Counted from the stretch's first letter, positions 1-7,875 are shown. The stretch is 64,000 nucleotides of DNA from Enhydrobacter sp. (GCA_025808875.1 CP075528.1:5082473-5146472); one strand, 5' to 3'. Numbers and translations are program-made. The notes: generated by a model not told the origin, from the letters alone.

Positions 1-214
1 GCTTCTTCAGTTCCTCGTTCTCCTCGCGCGCCTTGGCGGCCATGGCCTTCACCGCCTCGAACTCGTCACGGCGGGGAATGTCCATGCCGTCGAGGATCCT
101 GGCGATCTGGTCGCGGACACGGGCCTCGACTTCGTCCTTCACGCCGCTCAGTGCGCCCATGGCGCCGTTGGCCATCTTGGTGAGGTCGTCGATGAAGGGA
201 TTGCGGGTCTGCAT
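1..214 (-). CDS. ubiK: UbiK/BMFP-family accessory factor (partial, 3' end outside window)
   Basis: The first 71 codons are present and the rest runs off the left edge. The protein begins MQTRNPFIDDLTK, and the visible part then becomes charged and coiled-coil-like, rich in Glu, Lys and Ala. This is the usual build of the small UbiK/YqiC (BMFP) family, about 80-100 residues long. Family members bind membranes and assist the ubiquinone-biosynthesis complex. The start is the ATG at 212-214. The gene is divergent from the crotonase gene, with about 80 bp between the two starts. The family call is fairly secure; the ubiquinone role is inferred from characterised homologues. Confidence 0.75.
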   Translation of the reverse strand, partial: MQTRNPFIDDLTKMANGAMGALSGVKDEVEARVRDQIARILDGMDIPRRDEFEAVKAMAAKAREENEELKK

Positions 215-293
215 GACGTGACTCCTGATGCGGCGAGTATGGTCGGCTGATAACCTCCCAGCAAGAACGCGCGAGAACCACCGGAGGACCCCC

Positions 294-1028
294 GTGAGCC
301 TGGTCAAAGTCGAATCGAGCGAAGGAATCACGACCATCACCATGACGCGCGCCGACAAGCGCAACGCCCTGAATCAGGCGCTGTGCGATGCCCTGTGGGA
401 GGCCTACAAGGCGTTCGAATCGGGCCCGGACAAGGTCGCCGTGTTGCAGGCCGACGGCCCCGCCTTCTGCGTGGGCGCCGATCTGAAGGAGCCGCCAGCC
501 GCGATGTGGAAGGCAGTGCCCCATGTCAGCCACGAGCTCAGCAAGCCGGTCATCGGCGTGACCCAGGGATGGGTGATCGGCGGCGCCATCTGCATGGTGA
601 TGACCTGCGACCTCATGGTGTCGGCCGACACCACGAGGTTCATGTATCCCGAGGCCAAGGTCGGCGTGTTCGGCGGGCTGATGCCGGGCATCGTCTCGCG
701 CATGCCACACAAGGTCGCCATGGAACTGCTGTTGCTCGGCGAGGAGATTTCGGTGATGCGCGCCTACGACGTCGGCTTCGTCAACAAGGTCGTGCCGCTT
801 GGCGAGGAGCGCAGGGAGGCGCGCCGCATGGCCAAGGTGATCGCCGACTCCGCGCCGCTCGTCATCCGCACCCTGCGCGATTTCGCCAACCAGACGCTGC
901 CGCGCGGCCCGGCCGAGGTCTTCGTGCCCGAGCGTTTCAAGCTCGAGACCATTGCCAACAGCGACGACCGCAAGGAGGGCGCCGCGGCCTTCCGCGAGAA
1001 GCGGCCGGCGCGCTTCAAGGGACGATGA
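294..1028 (+). CDS. enoyl-CoA hydratase/isomerase (crotonase) family protein
   Basis: This 244-residue protein has the crotonase fold signature, including the oxyanion-hole segment FCVGADLKE and the second loop GWVIGGA. Aligned by eye with mitochondrial enoyl-CoA hydratase, the second catalytic Glu is kept (E120 in YPEAKVG), but the first is replaced by Cys (C100 in GGAICM). Simple hydratase activity is therefore doubtful, and an isomerase, hydrolase or other CoA-ester role is possible. The GTG start at 294 has a GGAGG ribosome site six bases upstream; the longer reading from 228 lacks one. The stop is one base before proC, so the two are probably cotranscribed. Confidence 0.85.
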   Translation: MSLVKVESSEGITTITMTRADKRNALNQALCDALWEAYKAFESGPDKVAVLQADGPAFCVGADLKEPPAAMWKAVPHVSHELSKPVIGVTQGWVIGGAICMVMTCDLMVSADTTRFMYPEAKVGVFGGLMPGIVSRMPHKVAMELLLLGEEISVMRAYDVGFVNKVVPLGEERREARRMAKVIADSAPLVIRTLRDFANQTLPRGPAEVFVPERFKLETIANSDDRKEGAAAFREKRPARFKGR

Positions 1029-1029
1029 C

Positions 1030-1827
1030 ATGACCAAGCTGCTGCTGGTCGGATGCGGCAAGATGGGCGGCGCCATGCTGGAAGGCTGGCTGGCGCGCGG
1101 TCTCGCCGTGGCCGACGTGGTCGTCGCCGAGCCTGTCGAGGCGATCCGGCCGAGGCAATCCGGGTTGCGTGTGGTCGCTTCGACCTCCGAGGTCGGCGAC
1201 GCGCCGCAGACCGTGATTCTGGCGGTCAAGCCACAGACCATGGACGCGGTGCTGCCCGATCTCAGGCGTTTCGCCGAGACGGGCTCGGTGTTCCTGTCGA
1301 TCGCCGCCGGCAAGACACTGCGGTATTTCGCCAGCCATCTCGGCGCGGCCGCCAAGGTCGTGCGGTCGATGCCCAACACGCCGGCGGCTGTACGCCAGGG
1401 CATCACCGTGGCGACGGCCGCCCCGGGCGTCGCTGCCGCCGAGAAGAAGCGCTGCCACGAATTGCTGGAGGCGGTCGGACAAGTGGTGTGGGTCGACGAC
1501 GAGACGCTGATGGACCCGGTGACGGCCCTGTCGGGCAGCGGCCCGGCCTATGTCTTCCTGCTCGTCGAGGCGATGGCGGCGGCCGGCGCCAAGCTCGGGC
1601 TCGCGCCCGACATGGCCATGCAGCTCGCGCGTGCCACGGTCGCTGGCAGCGGCGAGCTGCTCCGGCAGTCGAGCGAGCCGGCGTCGCAGTTGCGCGTCAA
1701 CGTCACCAGTCCGGGCGGCACGACGGCCGAGGCCCTGAAGGTGCTGATGGCCGCCGACGGGATCCAGCCGACGTTCGACAAGGCGCTGGCCGCGGCGTCA
1801 CGCCGATCCAGAGAGCTCGCCGGATGA
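1030..1827 (+). CDS. proC: pyrroline-5-carboxylate reductase
   Basis: ProC catalyses the last step of proline synthesis, NAD(P)H-dependent reduction of 1-pyrroline-5-carboxylate, in the cytoplasm. The 265 residues match the family length. The N-terminus carries a Rossmann nucleotide-binding loop, LLVGCGKMGGAM. The C-terminal dimerisation domain has the diagnostic ALSGSGPAYVF stretch and the SPGGTTAEA motif near the end. The ATG at 1030 is preferred over the upstream in-frame start at 952, which lies inside the crotonase gene. The stop overlaps the start of the TetR gene in an ATGA arrangement, implying translational coupling. Confidence 0.95.
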   Translation: MTKLLLVGCGKMGGAMLEGWLARGLAVADVVVAEPVEAIRPRQSGLRVVASTSEVGDAPQTVILAVKPQTMDAVLPDLRRFAETGSVFLSIAAGKTLRYFASHLGAAAKVVRSMPNTPAAVRQGITVATAAPGVAAAEKKRCHELLEAVGQVVWVDDETLMDPVTALSGSGPAYVFLLVEAMAAAGAKLGLAPDMAMQLARATVAGSGELLRQSSEPASQLRVNVTSPGGTTAEALKVLMAADGIQPTFDKALAAASRRSRELAG

Positions 1828-2411
1828 GTGCAGGGAAGGATCCGGTCGATGCCTTCCTCGCCCTCGTCGCGTCGAAGGGCTTCGCCGAGGTAACGCTCCG
1901 CGACGTCGCGCGCGAAAGCGGGCTGGGGCTTGCGGAACTCTATGGCAATCACCCCAACAAGGTCTCTCTGTTGGCGGCCTTCATGGCGCGCATCGATGCG
2001 CAGGTGCTCGCCGGCACTCCCTCCGCGGTCGACCCGGAGGAGACGGCACGCGATCGTCTGTTCGACACCATGATGCGCCGCTACGACGCGCTGAAGTCGC
2101 ACCGCGCCGTCCTGGGGTCGCTGTGGCGAGCGGCGGCGCGCGATCCTCTGTTTGCCGCGGCCCTGCTTCCGGTCCTGCGCAAATCCATGTCCGCCATGAT
2201 CGAGGCTGCCGGCATCCCCAGTGACGGGGCGATGGGTGCGCTGCGGCAAAAGGGATTGCTCGTCATCCATTTGGCGGTCGGCCGGACGTTCGAGAACGAT
2301 GACTCGGTCGATCTTTCGAAGACCATGGCGGCCCTGGATCGGCGTTTGAAGGACGCCGAAAGGTGGGTCCAACTTATTGAAAAATATGCGATATATCGCA
2401 GCGTGGCGTAG
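1824..2411 (+). CDS. TetR/AcrR family transcriptional regulator
   Basis: The protein has 195 residues. An N-terminal TetR-type helix-turn-helix (about residues 10-55, with the segments GFAEVTLRDVARESGL and LAELYGNHPNKVSLLAAF) is followed by an all-helical ligand/dimer domain. It overlaps proC by four bases and is probably the third gene of the crotonase-proC operon. The ligand and targets cannot be read from the sequence. The phasin promoter begins immediately downstream and contains a perfect inverted repeat, so control of the phasin gene by this protein is a hypothesis only. The last codons are noticeably AT-rich compared with the rest of the gene. Confidence 0.82.
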   Translation: MSAGKDPVDAFLALVASKGFAEVTLRDVARESGLGLAELYGNHPNKVSLLAAFMARIDAQVLAGTPSAVDPEETARDRLFDTMMRRYDALKSHRAVLGSLWRAAARDPLFAAALLPVLRKSMSAMIEAAGIPSDGAMGALRQKGLLVIHLAVGRTFENDDSVDLSKTMAALDRRLKDAERWVQLIEKYAIYRSVA

Positions 2412-2415
2412 CTCA

Positions 2416-2485
2416 TTGTGCGACGCACAAAATTCTCCTTGACTTGCTGACGGCCACTTCTAAATTGTCATTGTGCACCGCAGCA
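2416..2485 (+). promoter_or_regulatory. phasin promoter with inverted-repeat operator candidate
   Basis: A perfect inverted repeat TTGTGC-GAC-GCACAA lies at 2416-2430. A second, imperfect copy (TTGTGC-ACC-GCAGCA) lies at 2471-2485, with centres 55 bp apart. Between them is a sigma-70-like promoter, TTGACT at 2439-2444 and TAAATT at 2461-2466, with 16-bp spacing. The arrangement brackets the core promoter and suggests a repressor that can bind both sites. PHA-responsive repressors of the PhaR type control phasin genes in other alphaproteobacteria, but nothing here names the binding protein. Confidence 0.6.
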
Positions 2486-2535
2486 TAGCGGACCCAACGA
2501 CTTTGCCCGCCGTATCGCATCCAGGAGACCCAGCC

Positions 2536-2973
2536 ATGACCTACAGCAACGCCGCCTTCAAGAATCCGTTCGCCGACTTCGACTTCACCAAGATCGCTGG
2601 TGAGTTCAAGCTCCCGACCGTCAACGTCGAGACGATGGTCGAAGCCGGCCGCAAGAACTTCGCCGCCTTCACCACCGCGTCGACCACCGCCGTCGAGTCG
2701 ATGAAGACGATCGCCCAGCGCCAGACCGACATGATGCGGGCGGCGATGGAGGACTTCTCCAAGCACGGCAGCGAAGTGCTTGCCGCCGCCACCGTCGAGG
2801 AAAAGGCCGCCAAGCAGATCGACTTCGTCAAGAAGAGCTACGACGCCGCCCTGGCCAACGGCAAGGAGCTGGCCGACCTCTACACCAAGGGCCAGGCCGA
2901 TACGCTGGGCGCCATCAACGCGCGCATCGCCGAATTGACGGACGAGGTCAAGGCCGTCATCGCCAAGCAGTAA
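2536..2973 (+). CDS. phasin family protein
   Basis: This 145-residue helical protein is rich in Ala, Lys, Glu and Thr, without signal peptide or membrane segments. It matches the phasin family, which coats polyhydroxyalkanoate granules. Recognisable stretches are NPFADFDFTKI near the N-terminus, TTAVESMKTIAQRQTDMMR in the middle and DFVKKSYDAALANGKELADL toward the end. The start at 2536 has GGAGA about ten bases upstream; the longer reading from 2473 would begin inside the promoter region. It is monocistronic, with its own promoter and a hairpin terminator. Confidence 0.88.
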   Translation: MTYSNAAFKNPFADFDFTKIAGEFKLPTVNVETMVEAGRKNFAAFTTASTTAVESMKTIAQRQTDMMRAAMEDFSKHGSEVLAAATVEEKAAKQIDFVKKSYDAALANGKELADLYTKGQADTLGAINARIAELTDEVKAVIAKQ

Positions 2974-3002
2974 CGCGACGCCAGCTTCCCGGCGATCCGA
3001 CG

Positions 3003-3042
3003 AAGGGCCGCCCCGGTATTCGGGCGCGGCCCTTTTCTTTTT
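3003..3042 (+). terminator. rho-independent terminator after the phasin gene
   Basis: A GGGCCGC stem (3005-3011) pairs with GCGGCCC (3026-3032) and is followed directly by a T-rich tail (TTTTCTTTTT). It sits 30 bases after the phasin stop. Confidence 0.8.
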
Positions 3043-3083
3043 GCGTCTGGCCTTTTGCGGCTGTGCGACTACGGTGCGCATCC

Positions 3084-3425
3084 ATGACGGCCGAGATCAC
3101 CTACGACGACTTCCTCAAGATCGACATTCGCGTCGGCACGGTGCTCGAGGCCGCACCGCTCGAGGGCGCGCGTAAGCCGGCCATTCGGCTGTTGATCGAC
3201 TTCGGCGCCGGTATCGGCATCCGCAAGTCGTCGGCCCAGATCACCGGGCACTACACGCCCCAGTGCCTGGTCGGGCGTCAGGTCGCGGCCGTGGTCAATT
3301 TTCCGCCCCGCCAGATCGGCAAGTTCATGTCGGAGGTGCTGACTCTCGGCTTCCCGGCGGCCGATGGATCGGTGGTGCTGTTTGCGCCCGACCAGGTCGT
3401 GCCGAACGGCGGGCGCCTGTTCTGA
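3084..3425 (+). CDS. csaA: CsaA-like tRNA-binding domain protein
   Basis: The 113-residue protein is a single EMAP/tRNA-binding OB fold of the CsaA type, with DFLKIDIRVGTVLEA at the N-terminus, KSSAQITGHY and VVNFPPRQIGKFMSEVLTLG in the body, and VPNGGRLF at the end. CsaA proteins are small dimers with chaperone-like activity and possible tRNA binding. The length fits the family (about 110 residues). It is convergent with the histidine-kinase gene, whose stop is one base away. The start at 3084 is chosen over the in-frame start at 3063 because the latter adds residues not usual for the family. Confidence 0.85.
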   Translation: MTAEITYDDFLKIDIRVGTVLEAAPLEGARKPAIRLLIDFGAGIGIRKSSAQITGHYTPQCLVGRQVAAVVNFPPRQIGKFMSEVLTLGFPAADGSVVLFAPDQVVPNGGRLF

Positions 3426-3426
3426 G

Positions 3427-4776
3427 TTAGATCGGCAGCCGCACCGCCACCCGCAGACCGCCGAGAGGGGACGACGCCAGCGCCACGTCGCCGCCGTGGC
3501 TGCGGGCGACGTCGCGGGCAATGGTGAGACCGAGGCCGACGCCGCCGGTGTCGACGTTGCGCGACTCGTCGAGCCGAAAGAACGGGCGGAACACGTCCTC
3601 GTATCTGTCGGGTGGAATGCCCGGCCCGTCGTCGTCGACCGTGATTTCGACCGAGGTGCGGCCCCGGACGGCGCGCAACTCGACCCTGCTGCCGTGGCGC
3701 AGCGCATTCGAGACGAGATTGGTGAGGCAGCGCTTGATGGCAAGCGGTCGCAACTCGACGTTCATGTCGCCGTCGATCGTCACGGCGACGTCGGCGCTGT
3801 CGCGGCGGGCGCCGGCGGCGACATCCTCCAGGATGTCCCCGAGATCGGTCGGTGCCGGCTCTTCATCGCCCTCGCCGCGGGCGAAGGCGAGGTATCCCTC
3901 GATCATGCGCTCCATGTCGGCGACGTCGGCGGCGAGTTCACTGGTCTCGGCCGAGTCGGGCAGCAGCGCCAGCGACAGCTTCATGCGGGTGAGCGGGGTG
4001 CGCAGGTCGTGGCTCACGCCGGCCAGCATCTCGGTGCGCTGCTGGATAGAGCGGCGGAGCCGGATGCGCATGGTCTGGAACGCGGTGGCGGCGTTGCGTA
4101 CCTCGCGCGTGCCGCCGGAGAAGGCGAAGTCCGGAACCTCGCGACCCTTGCCGAGCGCATCGGCCGCCACCCCTAGGTGCTCGATCGGCACCAACTCCCG
4201 ACGCATGAACCAGATGGCGAGCCCGAACAGCACCAGCGCGAGGCCGACTTGGGCCAGGACGTAGGCGAAGCTGGACCCGAAAGTGAGCCGCACGTGCGGC
4301 ACCAGCACTTCCATGAGATCGCCGTCTGACAGCTGGATCTCGATCAGGATCTGGCCGCCACCGATGCTGTTGTCGAGATAGTAGGGCCGCCCGAGGTCGG
4401 CATCGAGCGCGCCCTGGACCTCGCGCGCCACGATATCGAAGTATTCCGGCGTCTTGAACGAGCGCACGATTCCCTTGCGGAACTCGACGAACAGCAGCAG
4501 GTCCGAACGGGCATGGCGCAGGACCCATTCGCGGTGAGCCTCGTCCGGGAAGTCGGCGCGCAGCGCGATCAGCATGCGCAGGTCGCGCACCAGAAGCAGC
4601 GCCAGCCGGTTGGTGATGTTGTCGCCGCGCTGGCTGTAGAACCACCAGGCGCTCAACGCCTGCAGGAGCAGCATCGGGACGACGATGATGATCAGCGCGC
4701 GCGCAAAGAGCGTCTGAGGCGAATGGCGATCGGCCCAGGCGGCGACTTTCTCGAAGAGATCGGCGGCCCGCGACAT
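3427..4776 (-). CDS. EnvZ-type membrane sensor histidine kinase
   Basis: The 449-residue protein has a first membrane helix near residues 26-46, a periplasmic sensor region of about 120 residues, a second membrane helix, a HAMP linker, a HisKA segment with the phospho-acceptor His256 in AGVSHDLRTPL, and a C-terminal HATPase with GPGIPP and GVGLGL motifs. It is the third gene of a minus-strand operon with the MarR regulator and OmpR-type response regulator, one base from the latter, so it is very likely that regulator's cognate kinase. The periplasmic signal is unknown. Confidence 0.9.
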   Translation of the reverse strand: MSRAADLFEKVAAWADRHSPQTLFARALIIIVVPMLLLQALSAWWFYSQRGDNITNRLALLLVRDLRMLIALRADFPDEAHREWVLRHARSDLLLFVEFRKGIVRSFKTPEYFDIVAREVQGALDADLGRPYYLDNSIGGGQILIEIQLSDGDLMEVLVPHVRLTFGSSFAYVLAQVGLALVLFGLAIWFMRRELVPIEHLGVAADALGKGREVPDFAFSGGTREVRNAATAFQTMRIRLRRSIQQRTEMLAGVSHDLRTPLTRMKLSLALLPDSAETSELAADVADMERMIEGYLAFARGEGDEEPAPTDLGDILEDVAAGARRDSADVAVTIDGDMNVELRPLAIKRCLTNLVSNALRHGSRVELRAVRGRTSVEITVDDDGPGIPPDRYEDVFRPFFRLDESRNVDTGGVGLGLTIARDVARSHGGDVALASSPLGGLRVAVRLPI

Positions 4777-4777
4777 C

Positions 4778-5476
4778 TCAGGCGTCGACCAGCCGGTAGC
4801 CCTGGCCGCGCACCGTGCGGAGGTAGCGCGGGAAGCCGGGATCCGGTTCGATCTTGCGCCTAAGGCGCGTGACCTGCACGTCGATGGCGCGCTCGTTGAT
4901 GTCGCTGCCGACGGCCTTGCACAACGCCTCGCGACTGAGCACCTGGCCGAGCCGGCTGGCGAGGGCGCGCAGCAGCGCGCTTTCCGCGTCGGTCAACGGC
5001 AAACGCTTGCCGGCCTGGGTCAGCTCGCCGAGCTCGCGGTCGAACTGCATGGGGCCGAAGTTCACGACCTGCTGACCCTCTGGAGGCGGCTCCGTGGGGC
5101 GGCCGCGGCGCAGGATGCTCTGGATGCGCAACAGCAGCTCGCGCGGCTCGAACGGCTTGGCGAGATAATCGTCCACTCCCTTCTCCAGGCCGGCGATGCG
5201 GTCCTTGGGTTCTCCCATCGCCGTCAGCATCAGGATCGGTACGTCGTCGGTAGCACGCAACTCGCCGGCGAATTCGAGCCCGCTTTGTCCGGGCATCATG
5301 ACGTCAAGCACGATCAGGTCGAAGCCGATGCCGTCGAGCCGCTGACGCGCCTCGGCGGCATGACCTGCCGTGGTGACGCGAAAGCCGTTGCGCGACAGGA
5401 AGGATTTCAGCAACTCGCGCAGGCGCGTGTCGTCGTCGACCACCAGTATGTGCGGCTTGTCGGTCGCGGCGTCCAT
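4778..5476 (-). CDS. petR: OmpR-family response regulator (PetR-like)
   Basis: A 232-residue two-domain response regulator. The receiver has the acidic pocket VVDDD, phospho-acceptor Asp58 in LIVLDVMMPG, and the conserved Lys in YLAKPFEPREL. The C-terminal winged helix ends with LRRKIEPDP and RTVRGQGYRLV. In Rhodobacter the pair petP (MarR) and petR (OmpR) has this same order beside aminotransferase-type neighbours, so the PetR name is reasonable. The start overlaps the MarR stop by one base (TGATG). Targets cannot be read from the sequence. Confidence 0.85.
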   Translation of the reverse strand: MDAATDKPHILVVDDDTRLRELLKSFLSRNGFRVTTAGHAAEARQRLDGIGFDLIVLDVMMPGQSGLEFAGELRATDDVPILMLTAMGEPKDRIAGLEKGVDDYLAKPFEPRELLLRIQSILRRGRPTEPPPEGQQVVNFGPMQFDRELGELTQAGKRLPLTDAESALLRALASRLGQVLSREALCKAVGSDINERAIDVQVTRLRRKIEPDPGFPRYLRTVRGQGYRLVDA

Positions 5477-5976
5477 CAGCGTCCGCCGCTGCGCACCCGC
5501 CCGTCGACCTCGGCGCGCTCGGCCGGATCGAGGAGGCCGAGCAGTACTTTGCGGAATCCCTCGACGGCCTCGGCGCCGGTTTCACGATACGCCCGGGCAA
5601 AGCGCTGGCTCTGCCGTTCGGTGAGGTCGCGCTCGAGCTTGACGCCGCGCTCGGTCAACCATAACCGGCGCTCGCGCCGGTCGCGCGGGCCGCTCTTCTG
5701 CTCGACATAGCCTTGCTCCAGCAGGTCCTTGAGGACGCGGCTGATCGACTGCTTGGTCACCTTGAGGATGGAGAGCAGGTGGCCGACGGTCTGGCCGGGG
5801 TGTCGGCCGATGAAATACAGGGCGCGGTGATGCGCGCGCCCAAGCTGGTAGCGCTTGAGTTGCTGATCCGATTCGAAGGTGAAGTCGCGATAGGCATAGA
5901 ACATGAGCTCGATGCCCTGGCGAAGCTCCTCCTCGCGCAGAAACAGCGGGTTGGCGGGGGTCCTGGATTCAACCAT
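5476..5976 (-). CDS. petP: MarR-family transcriptional regulator (PetP-like)
   Basis: This 166-residue MarR-type protein has a winged helix at about residues 60-115. The recognition region reads LKVTKQSISRVLKDLLEQGYV and the wing GPRDRRERRLWLTERG. It is the first gene of the operon with the response regulator and kinase, matching petP-petR of Rhodobacter. It is divergent from the GST-ilvE unit. The ilvE promoter carries two palindromes of the size MarR dimers bind, and an ATTGACA half-site (6030-6036) sits in the petP-GST gap, so autoregulation and ilvE control are reasonable but untested ideas. Confidence 0.82.
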   Translation of the reverse strand: MVESRTPANPLFLREEELRQGIELMFYAYRDFTFESDQQLKRYQLGRAHHRALYFIGRHPGQTVGHLLSILKVTKQSISRVLKDLLEQGYVEQKSGPRDRRERRLWLTERGVKLERDLTERQSQRFARAYRETGAEAVEGFRKVLLGLLDPAERAEVDGRVRSGGR

Positions 5977-6050
5977 GTCTTACATTGAGGCGTGTTGGCC
6001 CGGCGGCGACTATAGAGCGGACTCGCCACATTGACACCCTGGAGGGCCTC

Positions 6051-6695
6051 ATGCCGCTGACCGTCCATCATCTCGGCAAATCCCAGTCGGAGCGCATCGT
6101 CTGGCTGTGTGAGGAGCTGGCGATACCCTACGAGTTGAAGGTCTACGACCGCGACAAGGTCACGCGGCTGGCTCCGCCGGAATACAAGGCCTTGCATCCC
6201 CTGGGTGCGGCGCCCGTGATCGCCGACGGCGACCTGGTCCTGGCGGAGTCGGCGGCCATCGTCGACTACATCGTCGCCCGATACGGACATGGCCGGCTAG
6301 TCTTGGCGCCGGAGCATCCCGACTACGCGCAGTTCCTCTATTGGTTTCACTTCGCCAACGGCACGCTGCAACCTGCCACCGGCCGCAACATGATCCTCGC
6401 GCGCCTCGATCTCGAGGCGGACAACGCCGTCCTGCGTGCCATGAAGGGTCGGTTCGATCTGGTGTTGCGTTCGATCGAGGCACGGCTCGCCGCGGTCGAC
6501 CATCTCGCCGGCGCCGAGTTCACGACCGCCGACATCATGAGCGTCTTCTCGTTGACCACGATGCGGCTGTTCCTGCCCTTCGATCTCGCGCCCTATCCCG
6601 CCATCCGCGCCTACCTGCAGCGGATCGGAGAGCGGGACGCCTATCGACGCGCCATGCGCAAGGGCGATCCGGATTTGACGCCTCTGTTGACCTAA
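6051..6695 (+). CDS. glutathione S-transferase family protein
   Basis: The 214-residue protein has a thioredoxin-like N-terminal domain (PLTVHHLGKSQSERIVWLCEEL, then LHPLGAAPVIADGDLVLAESAAI with the cis-Pro and the ESxAI glutathione-binding signature) and an all-helical C-terminal domain. The usual Ser/Tyr near the N-terminus is not obvious, but SQSERI could supply the catalytic Ser. The start at 6051 has GGAGG at 6041-6045; the longer frame from 5985 lies across the divergent promoter. The substrate is unknown. It lies just upstream of ilvE, but ilvE has its own promoter. Confidence 0.85.
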   Translation: MPLTVHHLGKSQSERIVWLCEELAIPYELKVYDRDKVTRLAPPEYKALHPLGAAPVIADGDLVLAESAAIVDYIVARYGHGRLVLAPEHPDYAQFLYWFHFANGTLQPATGRNMILARLDLEADNAVLRAMKGRFDLVLRSIEARLAAVDHLAGAEFTTADIMSVFSLTTMRLFLPFDLAPYPAIRAYLQRIGERDAYRRAMRKGDPDLTPLLT

Positions 6696-6697
6696 TA

Positions 6698-6775
6698 TGT
6701 CAATAATATTGACAATATCAGTATTACTGACTTATATCGCCTGAAGATTGCGTTTTGGAGCGTCTACGAGACGCT
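6698..6775 (+). promoter_or_regulatory. ilvE promoter with two operator-like palindromes and a leader hairpin
   Basis: A near-consensus sigma-70 promoter is visible: TTGACA (6709-6714), 17-bp spacer, TTATAT (6732-6737). Two perfect palindromes overlap it. TGTCAAT-AAT-ATTGACA at 6698-6714 includes the -35 hexamer, and TCAGTA-T-TACTGA at 6718-6730 fills the spacer. Their centres are 18 bp apart, so two dimers would bind close to the same DNA face. Downstream, AGCGTCT-ACG-AGACGCT (6759-6775) can form a leader hairpin before the ribosome site. The layout argues for direct repression, possibly by the nearby MarR protein. Confidence 0.75.
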
Positions 6776-6803
6776 TTCGGAATCATTCGAGGGAGATATC
6801 GCA

Positions 6804-7736
6804 ATGTCTGAATCAATGGCCAACCGCGACGGGTTCATCTGGTTCGACGGTCGCATCGTGCCGTGGCGAAACGTGACCACCCACGTCCTGACGCACGCCC
6901 TCCACTACGGCTCGGCCGTGTTCGAAGGCGAGCGCATCTATGAGGGACGGATCTTCAGGCTGTCGGCGCACAGCGCGCGCCTAATCAATTCCGCCCGTCT
7001 GCTCGATTACGAGATCCCCTGGACGCGCGAGCAGATCGATGCGGCGACGCGCGCCGTCGTCGAAGCCAACAACCTGACGTCGGGTTACATCCGGCCGATC
7101 GCCTGGCGCGGCTCGGAGGTGATGGGAGTGTCGGCGATCGGCACGTCCGTCCATCTCGCCATCGCACCGTGGGCCCAGGACGGCCGGCTGTCCGTCGAGG
7201 CGCGCGATGCCGGCATCGACGTGACGATGGCCCGATACCGTCGTCCTCCGGCGGCCTTCGCGCCCGGTCAGGCAAAGGTCGCCGGCCTCTACGTCATCTG
7301 CGGCATCGAGAAGGATCGTGCCCTGAAGGCGGGTTTCGACGATGCCCTGATGCTCGACGGTGACGGCAATCTCGCCGAATCGACGGGCGCCAACATTTTC
7401 CTGGTGATCGAAGGCAGGCTGGTGACACCGACGCCGGAGAATTTCCTCGACGGCATCACGCGTCGCGCGGTGATGGAGCTGGCGAGACGACGCGGCTGGG
7501 ACGTCCAGGACCGCAAGGTGCGGCCGCACGAACTGGCCCTGGCGAGCGAGGTGTTCCTCTGCGGTACGGCGGCGGAGATCGTTCCCGTGGGTTCGATCGA
7601 CGGCCATCACTACCAGGCGGGCCCCGTTGCGCGCGCCCTGATCGCGGACTTCCGGGAACTGGTCCGCCAAGCGGATTGCGAAGGCTTCGGTGAGGCGGTC
7701 CACTTGCGGGAGTTGGAGACCTCGGCCGCCGCTTGA
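6804..7736 (+). CDS. ilvE: branched-chain amino acid aminotransferase
   Basis: IlvE is a fold-type IV PLP enzyme that transfers amino groups between glutamate and the keto-acids of Ile, Leu and Val. The 310 residues match the family. Visible features are HALHYGSAVFEGERIY near the N-terminus, the Schiff-base Lys158 in PGQAKVAGLY, and LAESTGANIFLV in the cofactor-binding part. A GGGAG ribosome site lies about ten bases before the ATG. It is expressed from a strong promoter overlapped by two palindromes, and the TPP riboswitch of the thiamine operon begins 28 bases after its stop. Confidence 0.93.
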   Translation: MSESMANRDGFIWFDGRIVPWRNVTTHVLTHALHYGSAVFEGERIYEGRIFRLSAHSARLINSARLLDYEIPWTREQIDAATRAVVEANNLTSGYIRPIAWRGSEVMGVSAIGTSVHLAIAPWAQDGRLSVEARDAGIDVTMARYRRPPAAFAPGQAKVAGLYVICGIEKDRALKAGFDDALMLDGDGNLAESTGANIFLVIEGRLVTPTPENFLDGITRRAVMELARRRGWDVQDRKVRPHELALASEVFLCGTAAEIVPVGSIDGHHYQAGPVARALIADFRELVRQADCEGFGEAVHLRELETSAAA

Positions 7737-7764
7737 CAGGCGGGGCCCGCGGCAGTCTTTTGAC

Positions 7765-7870
7765 GACATCCGAGGGGTGTCCGGCTTCCGCAAGGAGCCG
7801 GTCTGAGACAGCCGGAGCGGCTGAACCCTTTGAACCTGATCCGGGTGATGCCGGCGAAGGAACGGGAGTC
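7765..7870 (+). promoter_or_regulatory. TPP riboswitch (thi box)
   Basis: The conserved TPP aptamer elements are present in order: GAGGGGTGTC, then GTCTGAGACAGCC, then the hallmark CCCTTTGAACCTGATC, then CGGGTGATGCCGGCGAAGGAA. The 3' arm of the closing stem (GAGTC) overlaps the GGGAG ribosome site of thiO at 7864-7868. Ligand binding would therefore hide that site, so control is probably at translation initiation. A possible promoter -35 (TTGACA, 7733-7738) overlaps the ilvE stop, but a good -10 is not visible. Confidence 0.96.
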
Positions 7871-7875
7871 TGCAG

